NCBI RefSeq assembly: GCF_030817835.1
Contig: NZ_JAUSZR010000001.1
Location: forward strand, 2,418,001 to 2,482,000
Reading direction: 5' to 3'
Origin: Pseudarthrobacter sp. W1I19
GTDB lineage: Bacteria > Actinomycetota > Actinomycetes > Actinomycetales > Micrococcaceae
Length of the DNA: 64,000 nt
Numbering within the stretch: the first letter of the stretch is position 1; each line of letters opens with the position of its first letter. A program made the position numbers and the translations under genes. Under the pieces are notes generated by a model, which did not search any database, was not told where the DNA came from, and saw only the letters and a list, made by a program, of their open reading frames with translations. This document shows, piece after piece, positions 26,017 through 35,214 of this stretch.

Positions 26017-26678
26017 CCGTTTGCCTCCCCTGTCGATTCCTTTGCTCGTTAGTGGCGCAAAGGCTGGGAGTCTTACAACAACGGAAGCCACAGCTGTAAC
26101 CGAAGTAGTCGGCCGGGATGCAAGCGATCGGGCTCGTTGGTAAGACCGCGGAAAATCTCGACACTCATGGACACACAGTAGAGCGACACGAGAGACATAG
26201 GCGGATAAAGGGTTCGCTGGAGGAGTGTGGGAGGACATGCATTGTTGCGCACGAAAGAAAAAGTGACTGGCAGGACCGGTAGGCCTCCATGCATCCACAA
26301 CACTGATGGCCGGCGCGGACAACGAAATCGGTATCGACATTGCAAGCCGCGGAGATGACTCTCGAAATCCACAGTCGACATCTCGCAGCCGAACTTGACG
26401 GCACAGATGTGACGGGCAACATCTACCAGCCAGGAGGAGTCGATTCTGATGTGCCAAGCCGCGATCCGCAACTCACCGGGGGCGCGGCCGCTTCGGCCGA
26501 AAACAGCCATTCAGACCACGTAATCACACCGCATGGATCCGCTTTGGCCCTCCTCGCCCATCTCTTTGGACGGGAGGGTAGCCGGACAGGGGCGGTATGG
26601 GAACTCAGGGACATGCCCGGTAAATAAACGCCATTCACCTGACAGGAAGACTGCTTAGATAAACATCAAGGAGATGAC
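26017..26678. other. Stretch without a confident gene
   Basis: Several open frames (for example a 95-codon plus-strand frame from 26340) have no family match, and codon choice looks irregular. The 3' end holds AAGGAG at about 26668, the ribosome binding site of the next gene. Confidence 0.35.
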
Positions 26679-27131
26679 ATGCCACGCAATGTGGAAGACT
26701 CGTTTGGTTGCACCAAGAAGGAGCAACACTGCATTAATGCTGTACAGGCAGTCATGAAGCGCCTTCCCGATACGGACGAAATCCTTATTTCCGATAACAG
26801 TGACGTTGGCATATACGAGGCAGTAATGGAGGGCGTAATTGTCGGTGGCATTGCGTACCGCAAAGTCGGCAACCTCGTTACACTTCTCGTGACATCCGTG
26901 TTTCCAGAGTTTAGAGGCAAGGGAATCCCCTCGAAGCTTCTCAGAGGTGTCTTGGACAAGATTCGCACTCGGGGCGAAACTCTCGCTGTGAAATGCCCAT
27001 TCGCAGCAGAATTTATTGTTTCTCACGCCGAGTACGCCGACCTGCTCGATACGGTTCATGCTCGGCGTCACCCAACGCGTGACCCCACCTCAGATCGAGC
27101 AGGGCTATATAAAATCGATAAGTTATATTAA
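26679..27131 (+). CDS. GNAT-type acetyltransferase, YjdJ/Acetyltransf_CG-like (copy 3)
   Basis: This 150-residue third paralogue has LVTLLVTSVFPEFRGKGIPSKLLRGVLDKIRTRGETLAVKCPFAAEFIVSHAEYADLLD. It is on the opposite strand to copies 1 and 2, is more AT-rich, and is followed 11 bp later by thioredoxin, so the two form an operon. This pairing with thioredoxin suggests a redox-stress role; the acceptor substrate is unknown. Confidence 0.8.
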   Translation: MPRNVEDSFGCTKKEQHCINAVQAVMKRLPDTDEILISDNSDVGIYEAVMEGVIVGGIAYRKVGNLVTLLVTSVFPEFRGKGIPSKLLRGVLDKIRTRGETLAVKCPFAAEFIVSHAEYADLLDTVHARRHPTRDPTSDRAGLYKIDKLY

Positions 27132-27142
27132 GGAGAAAAACA

Positions 27143-27523
27143 ATGGCAGTCGTCGAACTTACGGACGAAAGTTTCGAGACCACCCTCAAGGATAACGACA
27201 TTGTCCTCGTTGACTTTTGGGCCCCCTGGTGCGGTCCTTGCCGGCAATTTGCCCCGATTTTCGAAAAATCCGCAGAAGATAATCCCGATATAGTTCACGG
27301 GAAGCTGGATACGGAGGTAGCGCAGCGCGTTGCGGCGGCAGCGGGGATCTCGGCGATTCCGACACTGATGGCGTTCCGTCAGGGTGTCATCGTTTTCAAC
27401 CAGGCAGGCGCCCTGCCTACCGCTGCTCTGGCTCAGGTTGTAGAGGGTGTCAGGAACCTGGACTTGCGCGATGTCCGAACTAAAGTCCCCGCTCCTAACA
27501 GTGCCGGAACACGGGAATACTGA
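27143..27523 (+). CDS. trxA: Thioredoxin
   Basis: This cytoplasmic dithiol reductase of 126 residues has the active site WC30-GP-C33 in VLVDFWAPWCGPCRQFAPIF, the cis-proline loop ISAIPTLMAFRQG and a C-terminal helix with about 20 extra residues. AAGGAG stands before the ATG. It follows GNAT copy 3. The nearby MsrA and MsrB need reduced thioredoxin, so this may be their local electron donor (inference). Confidence 0.95.
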   Translation: MAVVELTDESFETTLKDNDIVLVDFWAPWCGPCRQFAPIFEKSAEDNPDIVHGKLDTEVAQRVAAAAGISAIPTLMAFRQGVIVFNQAGALPTAALAQVVEGVRNLDLRDVRTKVPAPNSAGTREY

Positions 27524-27665
27524 TCCAACTGAGCTTGGGCGTGTTGATTCTGTGAACGTCCCGGTGAGGACGTTCGCAGACGACGCAGTTGACGCCAGCA
27601 TTGACACCGATCCTCTCGGTGTTGTTGCTAGACGACTTCACTTGGTTCGCGAGAGAGAAGGCTGA
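27471..27665 (+). CDS. Possible small protein overlapping trxA
   Basis: A 64-residue acidic frame (MSELKSPLLTVPEHGNTDPT and onward) starts inside trxA and runs 38 bp into the 3' end of the convergent TetR gene. Its codons look reasonable after the trxA stop, but nothing confirms expression and no family is known. Confidence 0.25.
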   Translation: MSELKSPLLTVPEHGNTDPTELGRVDSVNVPVRTFADDAVDASIDTDPLGVVARRLHLVREREG

Positions 27666-28272
27666 GATGTGCGATTGAGACATCAAGAGCGGTCGCCATT
27701 GGCGTGACATCCCGTGACGTCTGAGCCAGCAAATACCCCCCTTGAAGAGCTGCGATGAATCCTGTGGCGAGTTGATCGATGTCGGCGTCCTGGGGGATGA
27801 GTCCATCCTGTTGGAAGCGGCGAAGGAGATCCGCGAAAAGTTCTTCCCAAGCAGTGAAGAGCTCGTGGAGCTTCTTACGGGCAATTGCGTCCTGGTCGGC
27901 GACCTCGTTCGCTAACGAACCCAAGGAACACCCGTATTTACCCTCGTGCAGGGCATTCGTTTCGACTACCGCATCTCTCCAGCGCCGTAAGCCAGCGAAC
28001 GTTCTAACGTTGCCCAGCCGCTCCCGTTCGCCAGCGATCCGGCGCTCCCCCACGAAGTCTATTACTGCTCGCACCAGGGCGGGCTTATCTTCAAAGTGGC
28101 GGTATAACTGTGACTTGCTGACCTTGCTCACTAAAGCGACATCATCCAGGGTGGTTCCACCGACTCCGCGTACGCGTATCAGGTCAGCTGCGGTCGTGAC
28201 GATTCGAGACCGTGTCTTCTCGCCACGTACAGTCAAACGTCCTGCCACGGCTTTCTGAAAGTTCTCCTCCAC
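27628..28272 (-). CDS. TetR-family regulator (LmrA/YxaF-like)
   Basis: This 214-residue regulator has an HTH at about 20-65 (TRSRIVTTAADLIRVRGVGGTTLDDVALVSKVSKSQLYRHFEDKPALV) and an effector domain with GCSLGSLANEV and FIAALQGGYLLAQTSRDVTPM. It is a paralogue of the regulator at 21812. Its target is not obvious: it is convergent with trxA and the 980 bp upstream hold no clear gene. It may act on the GGACGA-type operators found in this window. Confidence 0.88.
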   Translation of the reverse strand: MEENFQKAVAGRLTVRGEKTRSRIVTTAADLIRVRGVGGTTLDDVALVSKVSKSQLYRHFEDKPALVRAVIDFVGERRIAGERERLGNVRTFAGLRRWRDAVVETNALHEGKYGCSLGSLANEVADQDAIARKKLHELFTAWEELFADLLRRFQQDGLIPQDADIDQLATGFIAALQGGYLLAQTSRDVTPMATALDVSIAHLSLLSREPSEVV

Positions 28273-29252
28273 AAAGCCATTTTACGTCCGGGGAGCTTTC
28301 CTGGCGTTGTCGACGCGATAAGCGGTCCTACGCCGAGGGCGATCCCCCGTACGCACCCCAAGTTCGGTTGTGGTTTTCCTGGCGTCCCCGCGAGGACCCT
28401 GACTTCCTCAGATCTTTCCAGAGGAGCGAGCAAAACCTCGAAAGTTCATGGCGGGGCACGAGTGTAACGAACGTGAGACCAGCATCCCGCTCCAGACCAG
28501 AGCATTCCACGTGGCCGGATGAAAGCAGGGAACTCTTGAGGAAGCAGTGAAAACTATGCTGTCCCTCATCAGTTCGCGGCCTTGACCGGACCATGTTTTC
28601 CGCTTGCCGACTTTCCGGAGGGTTGATTCGATGGCATCCAAGTACGCGTCGGATGCGCGAGAGCCTCGCCGTTTCGATCGCCGTGGGCCGGTAGTTTGAA
28701 CGGTCCTGTACATCTAAGTCCGAGTTGTTAGCTTTTCCGATCTTAGTTTCCTCGAGAGAAGAATCATTTCCTCAGCGAGTGATGCTGGAATCAACGACGC
28801 AGCAGCGCGGCAGAAACAAAGTCTTCGGTAAAACCGTGACGTTTCCAATAACGACCGGCACGTTCACTGAACTGAGAATAGAATCACCGGCAAAGGAATT
28901 TACGGCCGCATTTAAAAGGCCGGTAAAATTGTTCACCTGGGATCAAAAGAGTCCTGCGGAAAAGGGACAAATATGATAGTACAGTCCTAACGAACAATAA
29001 GTGCCCAAGGGTCGGTGAGAGAAGTCAAGAACATGCACCCAGTGCGTCGAAAGTCAGCCAGCGCATTCTGTAAGCGCCGCCGACGTTAGCCCATCCAGGT
29101 GCAGATAGCTGAAATCTGGGAAAGCTCGCGCTACCTGGCGTTTCAACCGGTCCACATCGGAAACCGAGCATGGAACGCGAAGTCACGCCGCGCCCGTAGT
29201 GCCGGGTCGTCCTCGTAGCTTCGTCTGAAGCGACAATGTCCAGCCGTCGCTG
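28273..29252. other. Long stretch without a recognisable gene
   Basis: About 980 bp, lower in GC towards 28700-29000. Short frames exist on both strands (for example 28725-28976 plus) but none shows a family, a good ribosome binding site or consistent codon choice. It may be degraded DNA. Confidence 0.35.
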
Positions 29253-29525
29253 TCATTCATGGAATCCGCCGATTTCCGATGGTCTAAGCCAGCGGAGCCC
29301 TTGTGCGCTGAAAGACTTCCGCCCCGCGTGTTCCATGATGACCATGAGGACGTGGCCGCACCTTCGGCAGCGTGCAACGAAACCCATCGGCATGCCATAA
29401 ACCATGGACTGGCCTAGTACTGCGATATCCTCACAAAACTGACATTGACCTTGGCTTGACGTCAGGTCGAATCCGAAAATATCACTGGTTGGCCCTGCAA
29501 GAACATTCCCGTCGAGGTTGTCCAT
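29253..29525 (-). CDS. DUF6510 zinc-ribbon protein
   Basis: This 90-residue protein opens MDNLDGNVLAGPTSDIFGFD and carries two Cys pairs (CQFC and CRRC) that would bind zinc, as in the DUF6510 family. These genes habitually follow a ferredoxin reductase and a sulfite oxidase-like molybdoenzyme in Arthrobacter. The ATG at 29525 overlaps the stop of the reductase (TGATG), so translation is coupled. Its role is unknown; a metal-binding accessory to the redox pair is a reasonable guess. Confidence 0.82.
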   Translation of the reverse strand: MDNLDGNVLAGPTSDIFGFDLTSSQGQCQFCEDIAVLGQSMVYGMPMGFVARCRRCGHVLMVIMEHAGRKSFSAQGLRWLRPSEIGGFHE

Positions 29526-30250
29526 CAATTGCCGCCGAATCGTTCAGTGCGAATATTCTCAGCCGAATGCCCAAGCTCAACAAGGCCGCTGGATACGGCT
29601 TCGACAAATCCTGTGGGACCGCAAATGTAAATGAGTGGTACTTGTTCCGGTGGCAGCGTTTCCACTCTCAGGTCCTCAGCTGTGAGTCGACCGGCAGCGC
29701 GAGACCAGCCCGGCGGGACGGCACGGCTGTAGTGCCAGGTAGTGGGTGACGTGGACGAATGCCGAAGTAGTTCATCGCGGAAGAATGCGTCATCTGGAGT
29801 TCGAATCGAATAGAGAAGCCGCATAGGCGCCAAGCTTCCCGAGTCGGTGTGCGCACGCATCATCGCCAGCAGGGGAACAACCCCGGAGCCGCCGGCGACT
29901 AGCTGGACGGGTTTGCACTGGTCGGGTCGCCACACGAACCAACCGCCAAGCGGTCCACGCAGCTCGACCCGATCACCGAGTTCGAGATCGTCGACTAGGA
30001 ATGGAGACACTTCGCCGTCTGGAAGTCGGTCGATAGCGAGCTCAATTTCTTCACCGGCGCCGACACTGGCGATAGAGTACGAGCGAACAGCCTGGTAACC
30101 GTCCGGCGCAGTTAGTCGGACATCGACGTGCTGGCCTGCCGCATTCCCCGTCCAGCCCGGAACGGCGAAGGTGATACTCCGAGCAGACTCGGTTAAGGGG
30201 TGCGCATTCACGAGGCTGCCGGTAAACCAGCCCATGGCGGTCCGTGTCAC
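29525..30250 (-). CDS. Ferredoxin reductase-type FAD/NAD(P) oxidoreductase
   Basis: This 241-residue FNR-fold protein has an FAD-binding barrel with RSYSIAS (flavin motif RxYS), LRGPLGGWFVW, then the nucleotide domain with LVAGGSGVVPLLAMMRAH, RLLYSIRTPDDAFF and YICGPTGFVEAV. No [2Fe-2S] domain is attached. The GTG at 30250 overlaps the molybdoenzyme stop by four bases (GTGA), so the two are made together. It probably passes electrons from NAD(P)H to the molybdoenzyme. Confidence 0.88.
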   Translation of the reverse strand: MTRTAMGWFTGSLVNAHPLTESARSITFAVPGWTGNAAGQHVDVRLTAPDGYQAVRSYSIASVGAGEEIELAIDRLPDGEVSPFLVDDLELGDRVELRGPLGGWFVWRPDQCKPVQLVAGGSGVVPLLAMMRAHTDSGSLAPMRLLYSIRTPDDAFFRDELLRHSSTSPTTWHYSRAVPPGWSRAAGRLTAEDLRVETLPPEQVPLIYICGPTGFVEAVSSGLVELGHSAENIRTERFGGN

Positions 30251-30831
30251 GCGTAACGTTCTTCCCGCCACGGATCTCCGTGTAGGTTGTAGCCGTTCCG
30301 CTCCCAAAACCCTGGAGCGTTCTTGTCCTGCATGACAAGTCCGCGCACCCATTTGGCGCTCTTCCAGAAATACAGGTGGGGAATCAAGAGACGTGCTGGC
30401 CCCCCGTGTTCCGGAGCGAGCTTCTTACCGTCGTACTCGTGGGCGATCCATGCCCGCCCAGCGAGGACTTCCTCGAGGGGAAGATTTGTGGTGTAGCCGC
30501 CGTATGAATGGGCCATCACGAACTCGAACCCCGTCTCGACACCATCGAACAAAGTATCCAGTGAAACGCCTCTCCAGCCGGTGCCCAGTTTCGACCAACT
30601 GGTTACGCAGTGGATGTCGACGGTAATGTCCTCCGACGGGAGAGCCATAAACTGGGCCCAATTCCACCGACGGGTCTTTCCCGTTTCAGTACGAATGGTG
30701 AACTCCCAGTCGTCTGCAGCAATCGACGGAGTCGGGCCTGCTGACAACACCGGGAATGAGTCCGTCAAAAACTGGCCGGGCGGCAGAGAGGGATTGTCAT
30801 ACCGGTGGCGTTGACCTCCGAAAACTGCCAT
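30247..30831 (-). CDS. Sulfite oxidase-like molybdopterin oxidoreductase (MsrP/YedY-like)
   Basis: This 194-residue Mo-cofactor protein of the SuoX/YedY fold has the Mo-ligand Cys75 in DITVDIHCVTSWSKLGTGWRGV, SYGGYTTNLPLEEV, and GGPARLLIPHLYFWKSAKWVRGL. No Tat signal is seen, so it is cytoplasmic, unlike periplasmic MsrP. GGAGG precedes the ATG at 30831. It sits 54 bp after msrA and is coupled to a flavin reductase, so methionine sulfoxide or a related S-/N-oxide is a plausible substrate. This is inference from neighbours. Confidence 0.87.
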   Translation of the reverse strand: MAVFGGQRHRYDNPSLPPGQFLTDSFPVLSAGPTPSIAADDWEFTIRTETGKTRRWNWAQFMALPSEDITVDIHCVTSWSKLGTGWRGVSLDTLFDGVETGFEFVMAHSYGGYTTNLPLEEVLAGRAWIAHEYDGKKLAPEHGGPARLLIPHLYFWKSAKWVRGLVMQDKNAPGFWERNGYNLHGDPWREERYA

Positions 30832-30885
30832 TCGGGGGCCTCCTTCCATAAATTGTTCTCGTGGATTTCTTAGCTTCCACAACGG

Positions 30886-31407
30886 CTAGCGAGCGTCTGT
30901 GGTCTGGCTCTCTCGATGCGGGAGCTTCCACTCAGGTCGGACGTAGTGGCATGTGTAGCCCGCCGGGTACTTTTGCAGATAGTCCTGGTGTACGTCCTCT
31001 GCTTCCCAAAAGTGACCAGCCGGCGCTACTTCGGTTACGACCTTCCCAGGCCAAAGCCCTGACGCGTCTACGTCCTGGATGGTTTCCAGCGCCATCTGCC
31101 TCTGTTCGTCGCTGGTATAGAAAATTGCGGAGCGGTAGCTGCGGCCCACGTCGTTACCCTGTCGATCGAGTGTGGAGGGATTGTGGATCTGGAAGAAAAA
31201 CTCGAGTAACTCCCGGAAGGTAATTTGGTCCGGATCAAAAACGATTTCAACGCTTTCAGCGTGGTCCCCATGGTTGCGGTACGTTGCGTCCTGCGTAGTT
31301 CCTCCGGAATACCCGGCGAGGGTGGAGATGACACCGGGCTTCTTTCGAAGCAATTCCTGGGCACCCCAGAAGCAACCGCTTGCCAGGATCACACGGTCGC
31401 GGCTCAC
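30886..31407 (-). CDS. msrA: Peptide methionine-S-sulfoxide reductase
   Basis: This 173-residue MsrA has catalytic Cys12 in [37 protein letters not shown] and the C-terminal [21 protein letters not shown]. It repairs the S form of methionine sulfoxide using thioredoxin. The GTG start overlaps the msrB stop by four bases. Confidence 0.95.
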   Translation of the reverse strand: MSRDRVILASGCFWGAQELLRKKPGVISTLAGYSGGTTQDATYRNHGDHAESVEIVFDPDQITFRELLEFFFQIHNPSTLDRQGNDVGRSYRSAIFYTSDEQRQMALETIQDVDASGLWPGKVVTEVAPAGHFWEAEDVHQDYLQKYPAGYTCHYVRPEWKLPHRESQTTDAR

Positions 31408-31865
31408 GAGGCTACGTCCGAGGCGAAGAGGTCGCGGAACTGTCCGTACCCCGAGGCCTGAAGCTGATCCACCGGAACGAAACGCAAGGCCGCAGAGTTG
31501 ATGCAGTAGCGCAACCCTCCCTGGTCAATCGGACCGTCATCGAATAGATGCCCCAAATGACTCTCGCCGTGCTTGGACCGTACCTCAGTTCGCACCATGC
31601 CATGGCTATTGTCCTTATTCAGGACGATGTTGTCGCGGTCAATCGGCACGGTGAAGCTGGGCCATCCCGTACCGCTATTGAACTTGTTGATGGACGCGAA
31701 CAACGGCTCGCCGGAGACGATATCGACATACAGGCCGGCATCACGGTTGTCCCAGAATTCGTTTCGGAATGCAGGCTCGGTCGCGGCTTCCTGCGTAACT
31801 TTGTATTGATCGGGCGTGAGTTGGGAAATTTTTTCCGGCTCTTTGCGGTAATCCATGTCGGGCAT
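31404..31865 (-). CDS. msrB: Peptide methionine-R-sulfoxide reductase
   Basis: This 153-residue MsrB has [29 protein letters not shown] and catalytic Cys121 in [12 protein letters not shown]. The zinc-binding Cys pairs of zinc-type MsrB are replaced ([11 protein letters not shown] instead of a CxxC), so this is a zinc-free form. AAGGA precedes the ATG at 31865. First gene of the series msrB, msrA, molybdoenzyme, reductase, DUF6510. Confidence 0.95.
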   Translation of the reverse strand: MPDMDYRKEPEKISQLTPDQYKVTQEAATEPAFRNEFWDNRDAGLYVDIVSGEPLFASINKFNSGTGWPSFTVPIDRDNIVLNKDNSHGMVRTEVRSKHGESHLGHLFDDGPIDQGGLRYCINSAALRFVPVDQLQASGYGQFRDLFASDVAS

Positions 31866-31949
31866 TTAGATCTTTCCTTCTATTGATAGCTACTGGTGCT
31901 TACTCAGGCTTCTGGGCCAAGTACACGCCTGGCTTCTGGGTGAAGGGCG

Positions 31950-32315
31950 CTACTGGTGCGCGCCAGCGCTGAACGGACGGAGCCTCGGCAGGTACCGTCC
32001 TTCTGAAACAGCTCCCCCGGGGACGTCGATGAAGCGGACACCGATGACTTCATCCTTGGCGTCCACAATCCAGCAGACGTCATAGGTCGCACAGTAGGTC
32101 GGGGGCCAGAAGGACCAGAACTGCCCCTGATCATTCACCCCCCACTTTCCGTATGTGCGGTTCCCGTTCTCGGTGTAGGTCGTGATACCGCCAGGAGTGA
32201 ACACCTGGGTGGCCTCACCGGAATAGGCTAGGGGTGCTCTTGTCACGGCGTCCGCTATTTCGCCCGCGTCGATTCGGTCGCCATTTCTGACCGTAGGTCT
32301 GTCGGTTTTAGACAC
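31950..32315 (-). CDS. Uncharacterised small protein, DUF995-like
   Basis: This 121-residue product has FTPGGITTYTENGNRTYGKWGVNDQGQFWSFWPPTYCATYDVCWIV. The pattern of 'F..gGt..Y..ng....GkW.v...g..C...C' recalls DUF995/lipocalin-like barrels. The start is GTG at 32315 after GGGGAGG. No signal peptide. It lies between msrB and the ferritin-like gene on the same strand. Confidence 0.6.
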   Translation of the reverse strand: MSKTDRPTVRNGDRIDAGEIADAVTRAPLAYSGEATQVFTPGGITTYTENGNRTYGKWGVNDQGQFWSFWPPTYCATYDVCWIVDAKDEVIGVRFIDVPGGAVSEGRYLPRLRPFSAGAHQ

Positions 32316-32438
32316 TGAATTCCTCCCCCTTCATAGCGTTTAGCCCTCGGCACTGCAGGCGACGCAGGTGCTCCATCACGCTTCTGATGCGCGCCCACCA
32401 CGCGAGCCTCGTCGGCGTATGCAGTTTGAGGCAAGTGA

Positions 32439-33359
32439 TTAATTCGTGCGGGGCCCCGTGCCGTGCACGATCGTTCCGTTGATTCCGTCAGGGTAGAAAC
32501 CTCCGGCAGCTCCCGCCTGGGCGTCGAGGTAGACGATGTTAAGGATCTCTGCTGGTGTGCGGCCGAATGCCCGCCCGTGTTCGTCGGTTGGAATCAGGTT
32601 GGCTTCGTCCCTGGTGCCGAGGTCTTGATCATCCTCTGCTGGCCCGCTGACGGCATTCCTAACTGTGGAAAGCTTTCGCACAGCATCAAACACTGATTCG
32701 TCCACAAGTCCTTCGTTGTACAGGGAAGCCCTAATGATCCCCGCGTGGTAAGCCTCTGTGGCGAGAAGGCCCGCTGCTGCGTCAAGGTAGGTCTTATTGG
32801 AGATGAATGGCGCTGCCCCCTTGAAAGCGGTAACTCCCACATCTTCGAAGAGAAAGGCGGCGAAGAGGAAGTTACGGTCGTTCGCGTACGGGTCGAAGAT
32901 CTCGCCGGGCTTGACCAAGCCTGCAGCGGTCGCTGCAGCAGTGAAACTGTGATCGAGAGATATGCGTGGACGCGCTACGGCTGCGCTGCCTAGTGCGTCG
33001 CGGAGGAACACGACGTGGGCGCGTTCATCCATGGCGATTTCTCGGGCGATGTTCTTGACCAAGGGACTCTGAAAGTGAACTTGTCGGCCGCCTGACACCG
33101 GTCCCGGCGTTCCCGTTCCGCCCACCAAATCGTCGGGTAGACCCTGTCCCGTTGCGCCGCGTAAGTAGAACTCGGCTTCAAGGTACTCCAGGCTGAGAGC
33201 AAAGTTCAGGATTGAACTGTCGCTTGGCCCGCCATCGCTGTTTTTGACCGGCGGCGAGCCGGTCTGCGCCTCCACAACCATGTCGGTCAGTTGGGCTCGG
33301 TCCGTTTGCGTCTCTGCACTGGCGCTTATGACGTCACTGATAAAGCGGTTCTCAGACAT
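32439..33359 (-). CDS. Ferritin-like domain protein (Ferritin_2/desiccation-related type)
   Basis: This 306-residue protein has an extended four-helix ferritin-like fold: SILNFALSLEYLEAEFYLRGATG with Glu ligands, IAREIAMDERAHVVFLRDALG (ExxH), LFAAFLFEDVGVTAFKGAAPFI, LATEAYHAGIIRASLY and a C-terminal RTPAEILNIVYLDAQAGAAGGFYPDGING. Members occur in stress and desiccation contexts; the diiron chemistry is unknown. Start ATG 33359 with CAGGAGCC upstream. No Tat signal. A GGAC-type operator lies 96 bp upstream. Confidence 0.85.
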   Translation of the reverse strand: MSENRFISDVISASAETQTDRAQLTDMVVEAQTGSPPVKNSDGGPSDSSILNFALSLEYLEAEFYLRGATGQGLPDDLVGGTGTPGPVSGGRQVHFQSPLVKNIAREIAMDERAHVVFLRDALGSAAVARPRISLDHSFTAAATAAGLVKPGEIFDPYANDRNFLFAAFLFEDVGVTAFKGAAPFISNKTYLDAAAGLLATEAYHAGIIRASLYNEGLVDESVFDAVRKLSTVRNAVSGPAEDDQDLGTRDEANLIPTDEHGRAFGRTPAEILNIVYLDAQAGAAGGFYPDGINGTIVHGTGPRTN

Positions 33360-33454
33360 CCTGGCTCCTGCCGTTCGATGGCTCCGGCCGCCCGGGAGGC
33401 TGGCCGACGTGCTCCCGAATCTGTCATCGGACACACTTCTATTCCTACCCTAAC

Positions 33455-33470
33455 GGGACTAAATCGTCCA
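33455..33470. promoter_or_regulatory. GGAC-N6-GTCC operator upstream of the ferritin-like gene
   Basis: The sequence GGGACTAAATCGTCCA matches the reverse complement of the site at 21733 at 14 of 16 positions. It lies upstream of the ferritin-like gene on the minus strand and is a candidate site for one of the YxaF-like TetR proteins. Confidence 0.55.
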
Positions 33471-33800
33471 GTAGTTTTTCCCCATTGATCACGAAGCGTC
33501 TGATCATGAACGGACAGCGCATCCTTGGAAGCCTCGGCGCTTCGGGCGTGAGTAAGCCTAGGGTCGTGACTCGCGATGTGAGGCTGTAGCCCAATCACCC
33601 TTGCCCTGATGCCCCGCCTCGTTCTATTGTGGACGTAATCGTTCTCTATTCTTCGAGAAGCGACCGAGCTCTATCGGGACCAACCGCCCATCCAACTCGA
33701 TGACGGCACACGCAGAGCCCCACCTCACTTGCAGAACAGCTTGCGCCAGATTTGACCACGCAATGGGCCGCGGCGCACTCACCGAATTGGATACATCAAC

Positions 33801-34430
33801 ATGGACATTGACTCCACAACGTTGCTCACGGCGCTCCTCGCTGGCAGTGCTAACCGTGAAACCGCGTTAGCACGTCTCCATGAAATGATGCTGAGGATCG
33901 CCACTCATCTGGCATACCGGCGCGGGCCCGCATTCAGAGTCAGCGGGCCAGAACTTGATGACCTTGCACATCAGGCCGCCAACGATGCCATGGTCTCGCT
34001 TCTGGGAAAGCTCGATACCTTCCGCGGAGAAAGTCGATTCACGACGTGGGCATATCGCTTTGTGGCGCTGGAGGTCTCCAACAAGCTCAGCCGCCACTTT
34101 TGGCGGACCCCTTCGGCGTCCCTTGATGTTGAGGAATACGAGCGGCTACCCGCCGTGATCACAGAAGACCCACTCGAGCAGACACAGCACAGGGAACTTA
34201 GTGCCGCTGTGCGTAGGGCCCTGACTGAGACCTTGACAGATCACCAGCGTCGACTCTTCGTCGCAATCGTGATCGATGGAGTTCCCATAAACACCATGGC
34301 TGCTCAGTCGGGATCGAATAGGGGCGCTATTTACAAGACTGTATTTGACGCACGCCGCAAAATTCGCGCCTATCTGGCTAGCAACGGATACCTGGCCGAT
34401 GAGCCTGTCGCTGCCCGAGCTACTGACTAA
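33801..34430 (+). CDS. ECF-type RNA polymerase sigma factor
   Basis: This 209-residue protein contains sigma region 2 (LDDLAHQAANDAMVSLLGKLDTFRGESRFTTWAYRFVALEVSNKL) and region 4 (LTDHQRRLFVAIVIDGVPINTMAAQSGSNRGAIYKTVFDARRKIRAYL). No anti-sigma gene (zinc-finger type) follows. It is divergent from the ferritin-like/Msr genes with a 440-bp gap and may control the oxidative-stress genes (inference). Confidence 0.9.
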   Translation: MDIDSTTLLTALLAGSANRETALARLHEMMLRIATHLAYRRGPAFRVSGPELDDLAHQAANDAMVSLLGKLDTFRGESRFTTWAYRFVALEVSNKLSRHFWRTPSASLDVEEYERLPAVITEDPLEQTQHRELSAAVRRALTETLTDHQRRLFVAIVIDGVPINTMAAQSGSNRGAIYKTVFDARRKIRAYLASNGYLADEPVAARATD

Positions 34431-35214
34431 TGTTCGGAGTAGGCACTTCACGAGACGGGGTCGACCGATGTGTGCTGCTCCGGCGGGGCGATGAACCCGT
34501 GCAGCAGGTCCGCGAAGGGGATCTTCATCATCAATCTCCTCATGGACTTCCCGTACGGGTCCCGCGGCGACCTCCACGGCGGCAACGATGCGTTCGATGC
34601 CGCCGGCGGTCCTGATCAGGCCTTGAACGCCCTGGCACCAGCCATCCCGCAATTTTCTTATTGAGCTCATAGGTTCCAAAGCAGATTCGAGGCAGCAGTA
34701 AGACGGAGCCGCAGATCGACACTAACCGCCTGGAAGTCAAAAGTGCTTTGCTGGCACCACCTTGGACGTGTCCAGGCGTAAGAAGAGCTATCGACCGGCA
34801 AGGAGCCGCCCGTGAAAACCAGTCCATTTTCGAACAGCCCAATTCGATTCTAAGCAAGCGGACGTGCCCCCCACAGTGTTGCATGAGGGGTTCCGCTGAG
34901 GATGCATAGGGCAATATTCGGGCCTTAGTTGAAAACCGCACGTTTTCTTCAGAACGGCCCTACGGTTCGGCCCATCAGCGGGCCCGCTATTCGAATCCAT
35001 AGCAACATCACTCTGATCCAAAGCCTGGCCACCGACGCCGAGCTGACGTCTCCCAGAAGGGCGAAGGCTTCCGCTGTGACTCAGCCCGCGTAGTCGCTCC
35101 AAGTGTCCGTGTGGCCTCAGAGGCAGCAGAATTCTTGGTCGAAGTGAACCAGTCTGCCCGGCAGAGAGCTCAAGTGACCAAAATTGATGATTCAGAACGT
35201 CAGGAAGGTGCCTT
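34431..35214. other. Stretch without a recognisable gene
   Basis: About 780 bp between the sigma factor and the MFS gene. Frames on both strands lack family features. The expected anti-sigma partner is not found. AGGAAGG at 35202-35208 is the ribosome binding site of the MFS gene. Confidence 0.4.
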
